A stretch of DNA of 64,000 nucleotides from Oenanthe sinensis (taxonomy: Eukaryota > Streptophyta > Magnoliopsida > Apiales > Apiaceae): contig CM053810.1 in assembly GCA_028671895.1 (NCBI GenBank), positions 27,321,501 through 27,385,500 of the forward strand. Reading direction: 5' to 3'. Of this stretch, positions 44,413 to 55,836 are shown one piece after another. A program made the translations under genes and the position numbers. Every line of letters starts with the position of its first letter. Within the stretch, counting starts at the first letter, position 1. The notes under the pieces were generated by a model. It searched no databases, was not told the origin of the DNA, and worked only from the letters and a program-made list of their open reading frames with translations.

Positions 44413-46938
44413 ATGTTTGGGCCCGGCATCAATAATTTCCTTTTTCTTTTCAGATACAGAAGGCTTTGCCTTGTTGCCATCAGGGGCATTCATCTTGACT
44501 TTGTCTTTTCCCTTGTCAACCTTGACTGGTTTGTCAGGTTTGGGAGTAGACTGGTCACTCCTAACTTTAGGAGGACTTGAAGTCTTAGTTTTTGACCCCA
44601 CATGCTTTTTCTTACCACTACTAGATGTATGTTCAACAGATGCACTAGCAGTATTCATTAAATTAAAATAAGCATGCATGATGTTTACAGCACATGGCAT
44701 ACAATTAGGATTATTGCATTTAGCATGATTTGCATGCATGTTAGGCAAAGCAGTAGTTGCAGGCATGGTATTACAACCAACAGATTTTTCTTCCTCTACA
44801 TAGAACGGGCAATAGTAAGACAAATGATCAGTTTGATTACAAGTATAGCATGCCTTTCTAGCTCGTGTAGATGTAGATACAGATGCAGGTTCAGTTTTAA
44901 CTGCCTTTACAGGTGCTTTCATTTGGTCTGACCCTGCTACCCATTGTTTATATGACACCGTCTTAGCCTCCTTGGTTCCTACACCTCTCTTAGCATAAGC
45001 AATCTTACTAGCTCTTTTAGAAGTTGTAGGTTCTACTACTTTTTCTTCTGAATCTCTTTCAATTTTAATCTCATGTTCAATTTCAGTAGCAACAGGATCT
45101 ATGGTCCTAGGCTCAAAATGCTTAAAGATAGGTTTTCTAACATCCATTAAAACCTCAGGCACATTTTCTTTGACTAACACTGGCTCTAACAACTCAGCAG
45201 CCCTATTTTTCTTTTTCTGTGTGTAGTCAAGTCCTATGTTTACTTTTTCATTTTTGCTCTTGCCTGCCAGTTTCATGTACATGTCCCTTTCTACGAAAAC
45301 TTTATTAGCGGCTTCTTCAAAAGATTGACATGTTATTTTAAGCTCAGCTAATTCATTTTTAAGTTCTTCGTTAAGGTCTTCCCTAATCTTAAGCTTGTGT
45401 TCTAAAACGTCTACCTGATTCATTAATTGCCTTTCTTTACTTTCTCCTGATTCTAATTCCTCTACCCTGGCCTCGAGAAGTCTATTCTTAAGGGAGAGTT
45501 TAGCATTTTCCTCATTAACAGCAATTAGATTTAGTTGGAGATTGTACATATCTTTAGTCATGGCAGCTAATTCATTTTGGTACTCAGGAATAGACATTTC
45601 ATTTACGGTTAGAATTGGTACCTCTGATTGTTCTGAAGATTTTGCCATTAAAGCGAAGTTGCATAGCTCCTGATCTTCATCTTCATCAGACTCGTCCCAA
45701 CCCTTCCCTTCAGTCACAACATACGCCCGGCTTCCCTTCTGTTGCTTGCTAACCAAGGCATCATATTTCTTTTTCAAATCAGCATAGGATTCCTTGGGAT
45801 GAACGTACTTGGGCTTCTTGCACTCTGTTGCGAAGTGCCCCAATTCATTGCAGTTGTAGCATCTGAACTTGTTCTTGCCTACCAGGTTAGGTCTGTAGCC
45901 ACTACCGGATGTGCTACCTCGGCCACTGTAACTTCCCCGACCACTTACACTACTGCCTCTGCCGCTACTGCTACCTCTTCGGCTGAAAGAACTACCAAAT
46001 CGTCCTTTCCCACTTCTTTGCTTCCTGAAGCTGATATGAGCAAATTCTCGAGCAATACAAGCATATGACTTGTCTTCTAATTTGTCCAGCTCTTCAAGGG
46101 TATAGTATTCATCCTCACTTTCTTCGGATGGTTCTTCAATGTCTAATACCACCCTTTCAGGATTAGCAGTTTTCAATGAGACAGCTGCAAGTGCCTTTAC
46201 AGCAGACTCTTCAGCTACAAGTCCAGACTCACTTACCGCTTTGTTTTCTCCACTATTGTAGGATCTTCTTCTGTCATTTTTTTCCTGCTCCAACTCGTAG
46301 GTCTTCAAAACACCATACAGTTTTTCCAGAGAAGTATTTTTCAAGTCTCTTGACTCTCGAATGGCAGTGATCCTGTGTTCCAGATGTTTAAGCAAATTCA
46401 ATAGAAACTTGATATTTGAATCTGCTAGTGGATAGATTTTATCTCTTATACTCAGCTCGATAAGCAATTTACTGTAACGTTTGTAAACATCCGCTACGCT
46501 TTCTCCTCGTTCGCATCTGAACGATTCATATTCAGATATCAGAATGCGTTTGTGATTATCTCTAACTTTCTCGGTCCCCTCCATCACCACAGCCAGTTTA
46601 TCCCACATGGCTTTAGCTGTTTTTAATCCCTTTATTTGAACATAGTACTCTGAGTTTAGGGATTCAATTATGACGTTGCGTAACGACGCATCCATACCAA
46701 CCAATTCTTTATCTGCGTCTGAAAACTCCATTTCCTCTTTAGGAACAGACCGGGATGGAATTAGTATCCCTCCTTCCATTCGCTCTGGCTCAATTCTCAT
46801 GGGTATGTATGGACCGTTTTCCAATATTCTCAAGTATACCTTGTTTATTGATTCAAGGTAAGCTCTCATCCTTCCGGTCCATTCGTCATAATGTTGTGCA
46901 TCAAACGGAGGTATCTTAAATCTGTGTGCGGCGGCCAT
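44389..46938 (-). CDS. Element B gag (849 codons)
   Basis: Starts MAAAHRFKIPPFDAQHYDEW and has a UBN2/copia gag domain over about residues 10-215. An Arg/Ser/Gly-rich stretch follows (about 300-350), then a CX2CX4HX4C zinc knuckle (CYNCNELGHFATEC, 360-373), a long coiled coil (about 450-560) and a second knuckle-like CYTCNQTDHLSYYC (697-710). Gag forms the particle that packages the element RNA. At 849 residues it is far longer than gag of most copia lineages. The extra coiled coil and second knuckle fit a Sirevirus. It ends GPKHHWVPKNT in a frame different from pol. Confidence 0.95.
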   Translation of the reverse strand: MAAAHRFKIPPFDAQHYDEWTGRMRAYLESINKVYLRILENGPYIPMRIEPERMEGGILIPSRSVPKEEMEFSDADKELVGMDASLRNVIIESLNSEYYVQIKGLKTAKAMWDKLAVVMEGTEKVRDNHKRILISEYESFRCERGESVADVYKRYSKLLIELSIRDKIYPLADSNIKFLLNLLKHLEHRITAIRESRDLKNTSLEKLYGVLKTYELEQEKNDRRRSYNSGENKAVSESGLVAEESAVKALAAVSLKTANPERVVLDIEEPSEESEDEYYTLEELDKLEDKSYACIAREFAHISFRKQRSGKGRFGSSFSRRGSSSGRGSSVSGRGSYSGRGSTSGSGYRPNLVGKNKFRCYNCNELGHFATECKKPKYVHPKESYADLKKKYDALVSKQQKGSRAYVVTEGKGWDESDEDEDQELCNFALMAKSSEQSEVPILTVNEMSIPEYQNELAAMTKDMYNLQLNLIAVNEENAKLSLKNRLLEARVEELESGESKERQLMNQVDVLEHKLKIREDLNEELKNELAELKITCQSFEEAANKVFVERDMYMKLAGKSKNEKVNIGLDYTQKKKNRAAELLEPVLVKENVPEVLMDVRKPIFKHFEPRTIDPVATEIEHEIKIERDSEEKVVEPTTSKRASKIAYAKRGVGTKEAKTVSYKQWVAGSDQMKAPVKAVKTEPASVSTSTRARKACYTCNQTDHLSYYCPFYVEEEKSVGCNTMPATTALPNMHANHAKCNNPNCMPCAVNIMHAYFNLMNTASASVEHTSSSGKKKHVGSKTKTSSPPKVRSDQSTPKPDKPVKVDKGKDKVKMNAPDGNKAKPSVSEKKKEIIDAGPKHHWVPKNT

Positions 46939-47464
46939 TTTAATAAAGTTTAAAATTAAGATAATACACTTTTCAAATTACAATAAATTGTATTTACTTG
47001 AAAAATTAATTATCTCACTTTAAATATCCAACACTTAATATCCAACGGATTTTGCACTTAAGATTCAAGCAAGTTAGTTTTAATCACAGGAACAGTACCA
47101 GGGTCCACCACTTTCTCAAGTCCAAACAAAAAGATGTTCACTTCCTAGTTGACAGAAGTTCAAAAATATCCTTTTTGTTTAGTCAAACAGTTGATTCCAG
47201 TTTTCTAGTCAATTAATCAAATATTCCTTTATAACCAGATTTTTGACCACAAGAAAATCCACAAAGCTCTAATCGTACAACGGTTTGGAATGATGTACAA
47301 ATATTCCTTACACCATGACTCAGAACCTTTTTAGATCTATGAACTTTTCAAGAAGAAACAAACAAAAACTTTTCGGCACAAACTTCAAGAAAAATTGGAT
47401 CTGGGATTTTCAAGAACCAACTCAAACAACACAATAGGATCTCTGTTATATGTGTTTAACAGGG
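46939..47464 (-). other. Element B 5' leader between LTR and gag
   Basis: No coding frame. It lies between the primer site and the gag ATG and would hold the packaging signal of the element RNA, but no specific structure was identified. Confidence 0.6.
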
Positions 47465-47476
47465 GCTTTGATACCA
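47465..47476 (-). other. Element B primer binding site
   Basis: Minus strand TGGTATCAAAGC two bases after the LTR, one base different from the TGGTATCAGAGC complement of plant initiator Met-tRNA. Confidence 0.9.
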
Positions 47477-47478
47477 AT

Positions 47479-48734
47479 TGTTAGGTCCAAAGTGTTGTAG
47501 AGGGGGGGGGTGAATACAACTGTTTAAAAAATAAGAGAATAAACAATGTGCAAGTAATAAATGATGACACAGAATTTCAAAAATATATCATTATATTCAT
47601 TGATGGATTTGCTACAACATTCATAAAAGCATCATGATCAGTTGAACAATAAATACAGCAATTAAAGCTAGATTCAACTGATCCTCTCTCTCACTTTTTG
47701 TTTTACAGTAAATGCTCTCTCTTAAAAATTATCGTTGAAAAATACAGAGATACAAGTTTTTTTTACTAAATAAAAACAAAGTGCTGCTTTTATAATGTCA
47801 TGTAGTCTTGATCTTGTCCTTTTTGTGTACGTGGCCCAATCAGGATTTCGACAACAAAAAGTACTTTAACAACAACTCTGGATCAACCGTTCACAATAAG
47901 CCACTTGTCCCTTGAACATTAAATGTTACATTTCTACCCGCATCTCGATCTTCGCCTGGACCCATCTCGATCTCGATCTGTGAAAATCTCGATCTCGATC
48001 TGGGAGAATCTCGATCTCGATCTATGAAGATCTCGATCTCGATCTGTGAAGATCTCGATCTCGATCTGGGAGAATCTCGATCTCGATCTATCGCCTGGAT
48101 CGAGATTTGCCTTAGCAGTGTTTTACTTCACTTGTAAATCTCGACCCGCATCTCGATCTGCTGTGGATCGACATTTGCCTTAGCAAATATGCACACATCC
48201 AATGCTGACCTTCTTTAGTGACTAATTGAGAGTTAATCTTTATGAGCAAGTTTCCTTAGCTTCTTCAATTTCTTTTCCTCACTCAATTCAAATGAGATCT
48301 TCTATTACTGACATGAACTTGCCTCCAATGTCCTGACACTTGATGCAATGGTCTGGTTCATAAGTGACTAGTCTTGAAGGGGTTCTTGCTTCTGAATGTC
48401 AGTTCTCATTTGTTGATTAACCTTTACATTATCCAGATGTTGACATACATTACATGAAATCACTTTGGTCTTCTTGATACTTCTTTGACATTAATCTGAT
48501 CCTCCATTAGATAAGTTAGGGCATGAGCAATACTGAGATTGAACTTCTTCTCACTTATGCATCCTTGATTAACCAAATTAGTTACTTGTAGTTACCAAGT
48601 ATCATTACCATTTCTTCAGTTGATTGATTCCATGTGCTTCTTCCGTTTCTCTTGTTTTGCTGTTGTTTTATCTTTTCACTTAGTTGAGTTACATAATAAT
48701 TAAGTGTTACAAGTTAGTACACCTATGCCTTTCA
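47479..48734 (-). repeat. Element B 5' LTR
   Basis: 1256 bases. In element sense it runs from TGAAAGGC at 48734 to CCTAACA at 47479. The U3 array is at about 48096-47966, the TATAAAAG box at 47794-47787 and the C-rich 3' end at about 47510-47500. It is nearly identical to 34098-35357. Confidence 0.96.
47787..47794 (-). promoter_or_regulatory. LTR promoter TATA box of element B
   Basis: Minus strand CATTATAAAAGCAGC, about 170 bases past the U3 array and about 310 bases before the LTR end, a usual place for the U3/R border. Confidence 0.7.
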
Positions 48735-48739
48735 CATAC

Positions 48740-49500
48740 TTGTACTAATATCATGTCATTTTATGAAACAGAGTCTTATCTATGAAAAGTCTAGTGAAAC
48801 CATTTTTAAGTAAGAATATAGATAGAGTGACATACAATGTCCGAGGTGCTTGCTTTAATCCATAGAGTGCCTTAAAGAGAAAGTATGCAAAATTTGCAAA
48901 TTCTGGAGCTTCAAACCCTGGGGGTTGTTCCACATACACTTCTTCTTCAAGCTCTCCATTAAAGAATGCATTCTTCACATCCATTTGATAAACTTTAAAG
49001 TTGGAATATGCTGCGAATACCAGAAATATCCTGATAGCTTCAAGCCTTTCCACTGGTGCATATGTTTCATCATAATTTATTCCTTCTTTTTGGGAATAAC
49101 CTTTAGCAACCAATCTGGCTTTGTTCCTCGTAACAATGTCATCTTCATCCAATTTATTTCTGAATACCCACTTTGTGCCAATAATAGACTTGTTCTTTGG
49201 ACTGGGTACCAGTTTCCAGATTTTTGTCTTTCAAATTGATTGAGTTCTTCTTGCATAGTAATAACCCAATCTGGATCTTCTAGTGCTTCTTCTACTTTCT
49301 TTGGCTCTATCTCGGAGATAAAACCAGAGAATAAACATTCATTCTGTGAAGCACGTCTAGTTTGGACTTCAGCATCTGGATCTTCTAGAATCAACTCAAA
49401 GGGGTGATCCTTACTTCACACCTTCTGCCTAGGCAGATTTGCCCTAGATGATTCAGCCTGATTATCATTTAAGTGCTGAGTCCTGTTAGTAGATCCTTCA
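48740..49500 (-). pseudogene. Element A pol, front half of reverse transcriptase
   Basis: Minus-strand frames carry ASQNECLFSGFISEIEPKKV (49394-49200), then DDIVTRNKARLVAKGYSQKEG and YQMDVKNAFFNGELEEEVYV (49152-48760). They end at the site where element B is inserted. Frame shifts break it. The preceding bases resume a linker (EGATEGSTN) directly after the protease, without any integrase. Confidence 0.88.
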
Positions 49501-49510
49501 GTTGCTCCTT

Positions 49511-49870
49511 CTAAAGAGCAAGCTTCGCATCTTTCCTGTTTTGGATTGCACATCTTTCCTTTTCAAAAGTTACTTTGTAGCCCTTGTCAGTGAACTGACT
49601 GATACTTAGAAGATTGTGCTTTAATCCGCCCACAAGAGAGATATTTTCTATGATAACATTTCCAATTTCCAGATTGCCATATCCGGTGTTGAATCCCTTG
49701 ATGTTATCTCCAAAGGTCACTATCGGGCCAGCTTTCTCAATCACATCTGATAGCAGGGCTTTATCACCAGTCATATGCCTTGAACATCCACTATCGAGAA
49801 TCCACATGACACATTTGTTCTTTGCTATGCCCTGCAACCACAGATTGATTACTTCTACTTTGGCACCCAA
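49511..49870 (-). pseudogene. Element A protease, followed by loss of integrase
   Basis: The protease motif DSGCSRHMTG is present, followed by SDVIEKAGPIVTFGDNIKG and ERCAIQNRKDAKLAL. In element B the same point continues into the GAG-pre-integrase and integrase domains. Here the sequence passes within a few bases into the linker that precedes RT. The integrase core has been deleted. Confidence 0.88.
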
Positions 49871-49935
49871 ATTTGATTGGGTCCAAGAGGCTTAGATAAG
49901 TAAACAGATTTAGCTATAGAAATTTTTTGGTCATT

Positions 49936-52346
49936 TTATTTCTCATCGACTGTAACCTTGCCCTTTGGTTTAGCCTTGACATGGGTGTCTTTAGGCTTAG
50001 GGACAGGGGCTTCCTTCCTAGACTTAGGAGGACTAGCAGTCTTTGCCCTAACATGCTTTCTATTCATGTTCACATCTGTATTAATGCAAGTACTAGATGA
50101 TGCATTCATCAAGTTTATGTATGCAGACATGATGTTGAAAGCACATGGCATGCATCCTACTTTACCACATGGTTGATGAGGGATAGACATGGCAGTCATG
50201 GCAGGCATATTAGAAGTTTCTATTTTTACTACTTTTATCTTTTTGCATGCATGCGTAAGATGATCAGTAGAATTATAATTGTTACAAACTTTTCTAATAG
50301 CTTTGGGAGAATAGGCATAATCATTTTTCTTATTAACACATATCTTGCCATTTATGTTAGCTTTCTTCTTTTCATCTTTGTTTCCTATTTCAGTTTTAAT
50401 CTGTTTCTTAGGTTCTTCAATTTTTACAGATTTCTTAGGCAACTTCTGTTTACTTTCTTCCTCTTTCTTTTGATCCTGAACAAGAATTTCTTCTTTCATT
50501 AAGATCTGTTCTTCATCTAAGGGTTTGACGATGAACTTCTTGTATAGGGGCTTAGGGACATTTTTTAATACATGTGAAATGTCTTGCTTCGCAGGACTTT
50601 CCTCAGCAATTGATTCTTCATGTCTCTTTCTTGCCTTTTTGTCATAGTCAAATCTTATTCAAGTTTTTTGACCTATGACCTATTTATCTATTGTCTTTTT
50701 AACAAGATTAACAGATTTCTTATAACCCTAAAGTTTTAACTCTAACTCAGAAATTTTATTCCTAAGAGCAGTTTCTACTTCTTGGTCTCATTTGTCTCTA
50801 TTCTGCAGATATTCTATCTTCTGTTTCAGATCTTCTAAGTTAACACATGCAAGCTCTAGTTCTTCATTTCTAGTTTCTAGCATTTTATTCTTTAGAACCA
50901 GTTTAGCATTTTCTTCTTCAGATGCTAGCATGCTTGTGTGAATGTTAAACATTTCTACGCTCACATCTTCTAAAGTTTTCTTGTAATCAGAATTAGACAT
51001 GTCAACTGTGGAAAGAAATGATACATTTGATGACTGAGGTGATGCCTCTGAAGAGTCTGCCATTAGTGCAACATTTCCATATATCTATTCTTCATCATTT
51101 TCTGAGTCATCCTAGCTCTTTTCCTCGATTATATAAGCTCTGCCCTGATGCTTCTTCACCAGTGCATCATTCTTTTGCTTGAGTTCATCATACGACTCCT
51201 TTCTTTCCTTCTCTTGCTTAGGCTCCCGGCATTCTATAGCAAAATATCCAGGTTCATCACAGTTGTAGCACTTGAACTTGCTGCGGTCTACCATTCCCGT
51301 CTTATAACCTCCTTTGCTATAAGACCCCGAAGACGAACCACCTCGGTTGTTATTTCTGAAACTGGAACCATTGTAACTGGTGTTACTCTTGAATTTGTAC
51401 TTAGGGTTCCTTCTAAACCTGAGGTTTTTGAACTTCCCTGCCATATAGACCATTGTCTTATTTTCTAACTGTTCAAGTTCTTACATTGAGTAGAAGTCAT
51501 CTTCATCACCAGGTTGAGTATTTTCTGTAAATTCAACTTCCAGAATTTCTTCTTTCTCAACTATAGGCTTCATTGTATTGGTCTCTGTGACAACAAAATC
51601 TTTGGTTACAAGTGTTGTAGTTTTCAACAGTGATGTATTCTTATTGTCCACTGTTCCTGAATCATAAATGATGTGTCTTTGCTCTTGCTCCATTTCATGA
51701 GTCTTGAGCTTTCCATATAGAATTTTAATGGAAATTTTATTTATGTCACTTCTTCTTTGATGACAGAGATTTTGTGCTCAAGATGCGCTGGCAGTGTCAA
51801 CATAAATTTTCTGTTGATCTCCCTATGTGAGTAGACCTTTCTATGCAGTGACAAGTCATTCAATAATTTATTGTATCTCTCAAAAACTTGAGTGATACTT
51901 TCTCTAGGTAGTGACTTGAATGCTTCGTACTGGGAGGTAAGAATATCCAGCCTGTTCTCCTTCACTTCTATTGTACTTTCTATTAGCAGATCAATCGTAT
52001 CCCACATTTGTTTGGCACTAGTGCAATTAATTACTTGATTCAGCATTGTAGTGTCCAATGAATCCATTAGGATACATTGAAGATGATTATCTCATGCAAC
52101 TCTATCTTTATCAGTGTCAGTGTACTCTAAAGGCTCCTTTGGGGTAAATCCTTGAGGAATCCGTTCGCCGTCATCTGAAACTGTTTCTGGTGTTAGCTTC
52201 TGAGGTACATAGGGTCTATTTTCCAAAATTCTCATGTATTGAGAATTAGCTGAGTTGATGAAAACGGACATCTTTTTCTTCCATAAAATGTATTCATTTT
52301 TACCAAAGGCTGGGATTTTGATGCTAGTAAGTTTTTGGGTACTCAT
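49936..52346 (-). pseudogene. Element A gag, broken
   Basis: Starts MSTQKLTSIKIPAFGKNEYI at 52346. Pieces in order: N-terminal gag domain (52346-52092), UBN2-like part (52067-51741), acidic linker (51693-51481), zinc knuckle CYNCDEPGYFAIEC (51453-51112), coiled coil (51063-50788) and Lys-rich tail with a second Cys/His cluster (50499-49936). The order matches gag of element B. In-frame stops separate the pieces. Confidence 0.9.
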
Positions 52347-52616
52347 GGTTGTGAAGAGTTTTAAATCTCAAGAAATAATTAATTTCTTAAAAATTAAAAT
52401 TAATTCAAATAAAAATTAAATTTTGTGAAATAATTTTTTTGTTCGAATTCTTGATGATTAATAGCTTTTTAAAATTAGTGTATTTAAAATCTTTAAAAAA
52501 TTCGAAATTGAATTTTCTTTAAAAATAAAGAAATTTCAATATAAATTTTCTAAATCTAAAAATGCACTTTTTCGTAAAACTGTTTTGGGATCTTGATTTG
52601 TAACTTCAATCAACAA

Positions 52617-52628
52617 GCTTTGATACCA
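52617..52628 (-). other. Element A primer binding site
   Basis: Minus strand TGGTATCAAAGC two bases after the LTR end, as in element B. Confidence 0.9.
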
Positions 52629-52630
52629 AT

Positions 52631-53938
52631 TGTTAGGTCCAAAATCATCATAGAAGAGGGGTTGAATATGATGTTGGTAGATTTTTCATTTAATTACGGA
52701 TTAAGTGTTTGTGTTCTTGAGATATTTAAATGATAGTAAATGAAACACAACGATTCGGGGAAATAAAGATATATTATTAAATCCCTGAGGTGTTACACTT
52801 CTAATCAAGAGATTAACTTCTATGGGTTCAATCAATATTACAACAATCAATACAAGTGTGTGTTTAATGCTTGACTTTAATGGAGCTCCCGTAAGTTTGT
52901 TGTGTTTACTGAGGAAGATGCACACTGATGTCTTCGAATTAAACCCATATATATTTGTGTAGACTTTTGGAAATCAAGTGAATTGATTTTCCAACAATGC
53001 AAGTCCTTTTTTGCGCCTTGTAGAGTGACTGCAGTGTGTAGGCGCCACTAAATCCTTTGTTGCGCCTATAGAAGTTTGTTGTGCCATGCTTTGTTGCGCC
53101 AATGGAGTTTGTTGTGCCTACACTTTTGTTGCACTGTGTAAACGCCAGATAGTACTTAGAAACCTTAAATGGATGTTTCCTTGCACCTATAAACATCTTT
53201 GTTGCGCCTGTACTCTATCTACCTTGTGTAGGCGCCACAAAATCCTCTTATTTAATTTTTGTTGCGCCATAGAATAACACACACTTATTTTGTTGCGCAT
53301 GCATTCTTGATGCTTAGTGTAGGCGCCACAAACTTTGTAATAAACTTGGTGTGTTGTTTTCTTGCGCCTTGGATGATTTTGTTGAGCTTCATACATGGCT
53401 TCAAGAGAGTAGGAACCACCAAATGTAGTAATACTTGCCTTAAACAATATCTTGAATTCTTGAAGTATTTACCACTTGGTTTTCACTCTTCTGGCTTGAT
53501 CAACTGAATTTCTTCTGATTAAACAAGATAATTCTTTTCTTGTTGTGCTGACGCTTAGTGCACTGGTCTGGTTCACAAACGACTAACATTGAATTAAATT
53601 CCCTTGATTTTTTCTGTTTCAGCTGATTAAACTTTGACTGTTGCATTGCTTCTGATCACTGAAACCATTTGACAACTATACTCAAATCATTACACTGTCT
53701 TTAGTATGAAATTTTCTGAACTCTTATTTGTTGCTAAGACCTGAACATATTAATGAACTTCTCTCGCTGACGTTCAGTAACCCTTTCATCTTGAATGCTC
53801 TGCAATGATGCATGTATGATTCCTGTTTACATGTCCTTCTGGATTCCTGTGCTGCATATTAGTATTATTTGACTGTTTTTGTTTCTTAGTTGAGTTATCG
53901 TTATCACTATTACATATTACGTTACATTATGCTTTACA
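52631..53938 (-). repeat. Element A 5' LTR
   Basis: 1308 bases. In element sense it runs from TGTAAAGC (53938) to CCTAACA (52631). The motif array with palindromic TTTGTTGCGCC/GGCGCCACAAA units is at about 53380-53007, with a TATATAT box at 52954-52947 just after it. Homologous to 26195-27490. Confidence 0.95.
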
Positions 53939-53943
53939 ATAGT

Positions 53944-54224
53944 GGATTGGTTTTGCATAGTGCTTGTTCAGATTTGGAAGAATATTTAAGTGAAAAACCA
54001 AAAACCTTTACCGAAGATTTTGACATATTAGGTTGGTGGAAGATAAATGCAATGAGATTTTTCATATTATTCCAATTGGCTCATGATGTTTTGGCCATGC
54101 CTACATCAACGGTGGCTTCTAAATCAGTTTTTAGCACAGGTGTAAGAACTGTTAATGATTTTAGGAGTTCTTTAACTACTAAAATGATTCAATGTCTTGT
54201 ATGTGCTCAAGATTGGATGCGTTG
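53944..54224 (+). pseudogene. hAT transposase, C-terminal dimerisation domain
   Basis: Reads SACSDLEEYLSEKPKTFTED, DILGWWKINAMRFFILFQLA, DVLAMPTSTVASKSVFSTG and SLTTKMIQCLVCAQDWMR, the classic hAT dimerisation region, ending at a stop. It is the missing end of the transposase at 24921-26189, separated from it by element A. Confidence 0.92.
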
Positions 54225-55178
54225 AACGACAAAAGCTATCAATGTTAAGCAGACACATAATGATATGGTAGAACTTAAAAAATTTACGATAATTATATCT
54301 ATAATAATTATATTAATAATACTTTGTAATTCAATTATTTTGGCACTAATTTATTTCTAAATAAATTTTTTGTACATATAAGAAAATTAGATATTCGTGT
54401 TGCACAAACTTCTCCCCAACTACTGATTCTATAATGCTCTATTTTTAATCTATTATTCTGTTTTTTTGTCTCTACTATGTTACTGCATACTGTAACTACT
54501 GTTTATAGTCTGCAATTTTCTGCAGCCCACTGCTTGCATTTACTTTTTTCTCCACATTTTGTTAATTTTCTATTATTTTTTCTCTACACTTTGTTAAATT
54601 GTTTAGGTGTTCTACTTTAAAGAATGAATTGTGGAGACTGGAGAGTTAAGTTACTGTTGGCCTGCTGTTGAGTGTTGAAGCCTAACTACAATTAGTTGCT
54701 CAAATTTTCTGGACTATTGTTATCCTATCTATTACTACTATTGACTAGTATAGTAGTGTCGGATTGCTGGATGTTTAACATCCGTGACATAAAGAACAAA
54801 CTAGATTTTAATAGTATTTTTTCCCTTGAAAAGCTTGGCAGTAAATTACATCATTATGTCAAGTTACTATTTGGATTTTGGACAAGTTTTATATGTCTTT
54901 ATTTGAAACATCAAAGTCTAACAGTATCATTTATGCTTAGTAAATTTACTATCTTGCATGACCATTTTTAATCTTATTGGTTTCATGTCCTTTCTACTTT
55001 TTAATTTCTTTTTTGTAATTCAGATTTATAATTAGGTTTTCGGTTTTAACCAAAATAATTAATTTGATTTGATAAAATAACCAAATTAATTTCGGTTCAT
55101 AATACAATAATGGATTTCCTCTTTATTCAGTATTCGTTAACTCAAATATATTTCGGTTCAGTTATTATCGAAGCCCCA
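54225..55178. other. 3' non-coding part of the hAT element
   Basis: AT-rich, with no coding domain. AACCGAAAT-type subterminal motifs cluster at 55030-55165 before the right end. Confidence 0.65.
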
Positions 55179-55836
55179 TTGTACAAGGCCCCTAGTAACG
55201 CGGGCCACTAGAAGGAGCTATTCTATTCACTAGAAGGAGCTATTTTTTCTGTGTTCGCAGATGCACCTCCTCGCACCACATTGACTGGTGAGTATCTTGA
55301 AGCTTCCGACTGAAGAGAGTACGGACCACACACATACAAAAGCATCTTACCCTCGGAAGAGGTAGTTTGATGCCGATGCGGTCAAGGATACCAATCCCAA
55401 AAAGGCTCGTCTCCCCAAAAGAGTCTGTATTTCCTGCGATCCCTCCCCATACTGCGGATAATATCTTTACCATGCTAGGCCACTCAATGGTCTCAGATAA
55501 CGAGCTGAACTTATGGTCAAAATCCTCGCTAGAAGAAAACGATGAAGTAATTACTCGGACCGCTGCTGAGCTCTTCAATGGACAGCCTAACCGTCATAAA
55601 GAGATGTGGACCCTTGCAGCTGCCAACTCCAAAATCAACATGGACACAACCATTCTGAAATTCAAAGTTGAGACCTTGGAGAACGACATCAAAAAGCTAA
55701 CTGAGTTGCACAAATATAAATTAAAGGAGGAGACCGGTCAGCTCAAGAATGATCTTCGCAATGCGAACACAAAAATCGGTCGGCCCACACGAACGCTCGA
55801 TCGTCCTACAATCACCGGAGTCAGTACTCTCCGAAT
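55179..55836 (+). pseudogene. Right half of the gypsy-type gag-like pseudogene
   Basis: Plus-strand frames read KELFYSLEGAIFSVFADAPP and RTTLTGEYLEASD (about 55210-55300). A later frame (55367-55836) reads a helical segment with LAAANSKINMDTTILKFKVE, TLENDIKKLTELHKYK, then RPTRTLDRPTITG. It appears to continue the sequence broken at 21938. A copia LTR cuts it at 55837. Confidence 0.5.

Larger units (their letters stand above)
34098..48734 (-). mobile_element. Element B: near-intact Sirevirus-like Ty1/copia retrotransposon
   Basis: 14.6 kb from LTR to LTR: 5' LTR 48734-47479, PBS 47476-47465, gag 46938-44389, pol 44412-41066, motif array 40866-40634 with TATA, third ORF 39964-35832, polypurine tract 35373-35358, 3' LTR 35357-34098. 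The LTRs differ by about seven substitutions and a G-run length, so insertion was recent. It lies in the RT gene of element A with a perfect CATAC duplication. Defects seen: one in-frame stop in integrase (43463-43465), a frame change between gag and pol, and one between the two halves of the third ORF. Confidence 0.95.
26195..53938 (-). mobile_element. Element A: Sirevirus-like Ty1/copia retrotransposon with element B nested in it
   Basis: Complete from LTR to LTR: 5' LTR 53938-52631, PBS, gag, protease, RT (split by B), RNase H, motif array with TATA, third ORF, polypurine tract, 3' LTR 27490-26195. The flanking ATAGT duplication is perfect. Without element B it would be about 13 kb. Large gag with extra length, long LTRs, a third ORF after pol and a C-rich LTR end are features I associate with Sireviruses (Maximus/SIRE lineage). 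Coding regions are heavily broken and the integrase core is missing, so the copy is dead. It is older than B: about 15 substitutions separate its LTRs in the first 320 bases, against about seven over the whole 1.26 kb LTR of B. Confidence 0.93.

Noticed and set aside
44405..44427. CCCAAAC heptamer in the gag-pol overlap as a -1 ribosomal slip site
   Set aside because: The heptamer is in the wrong phase: gag reads CCC AAA C.., whereas the canonical signal needs X XXY YYZ phasing.
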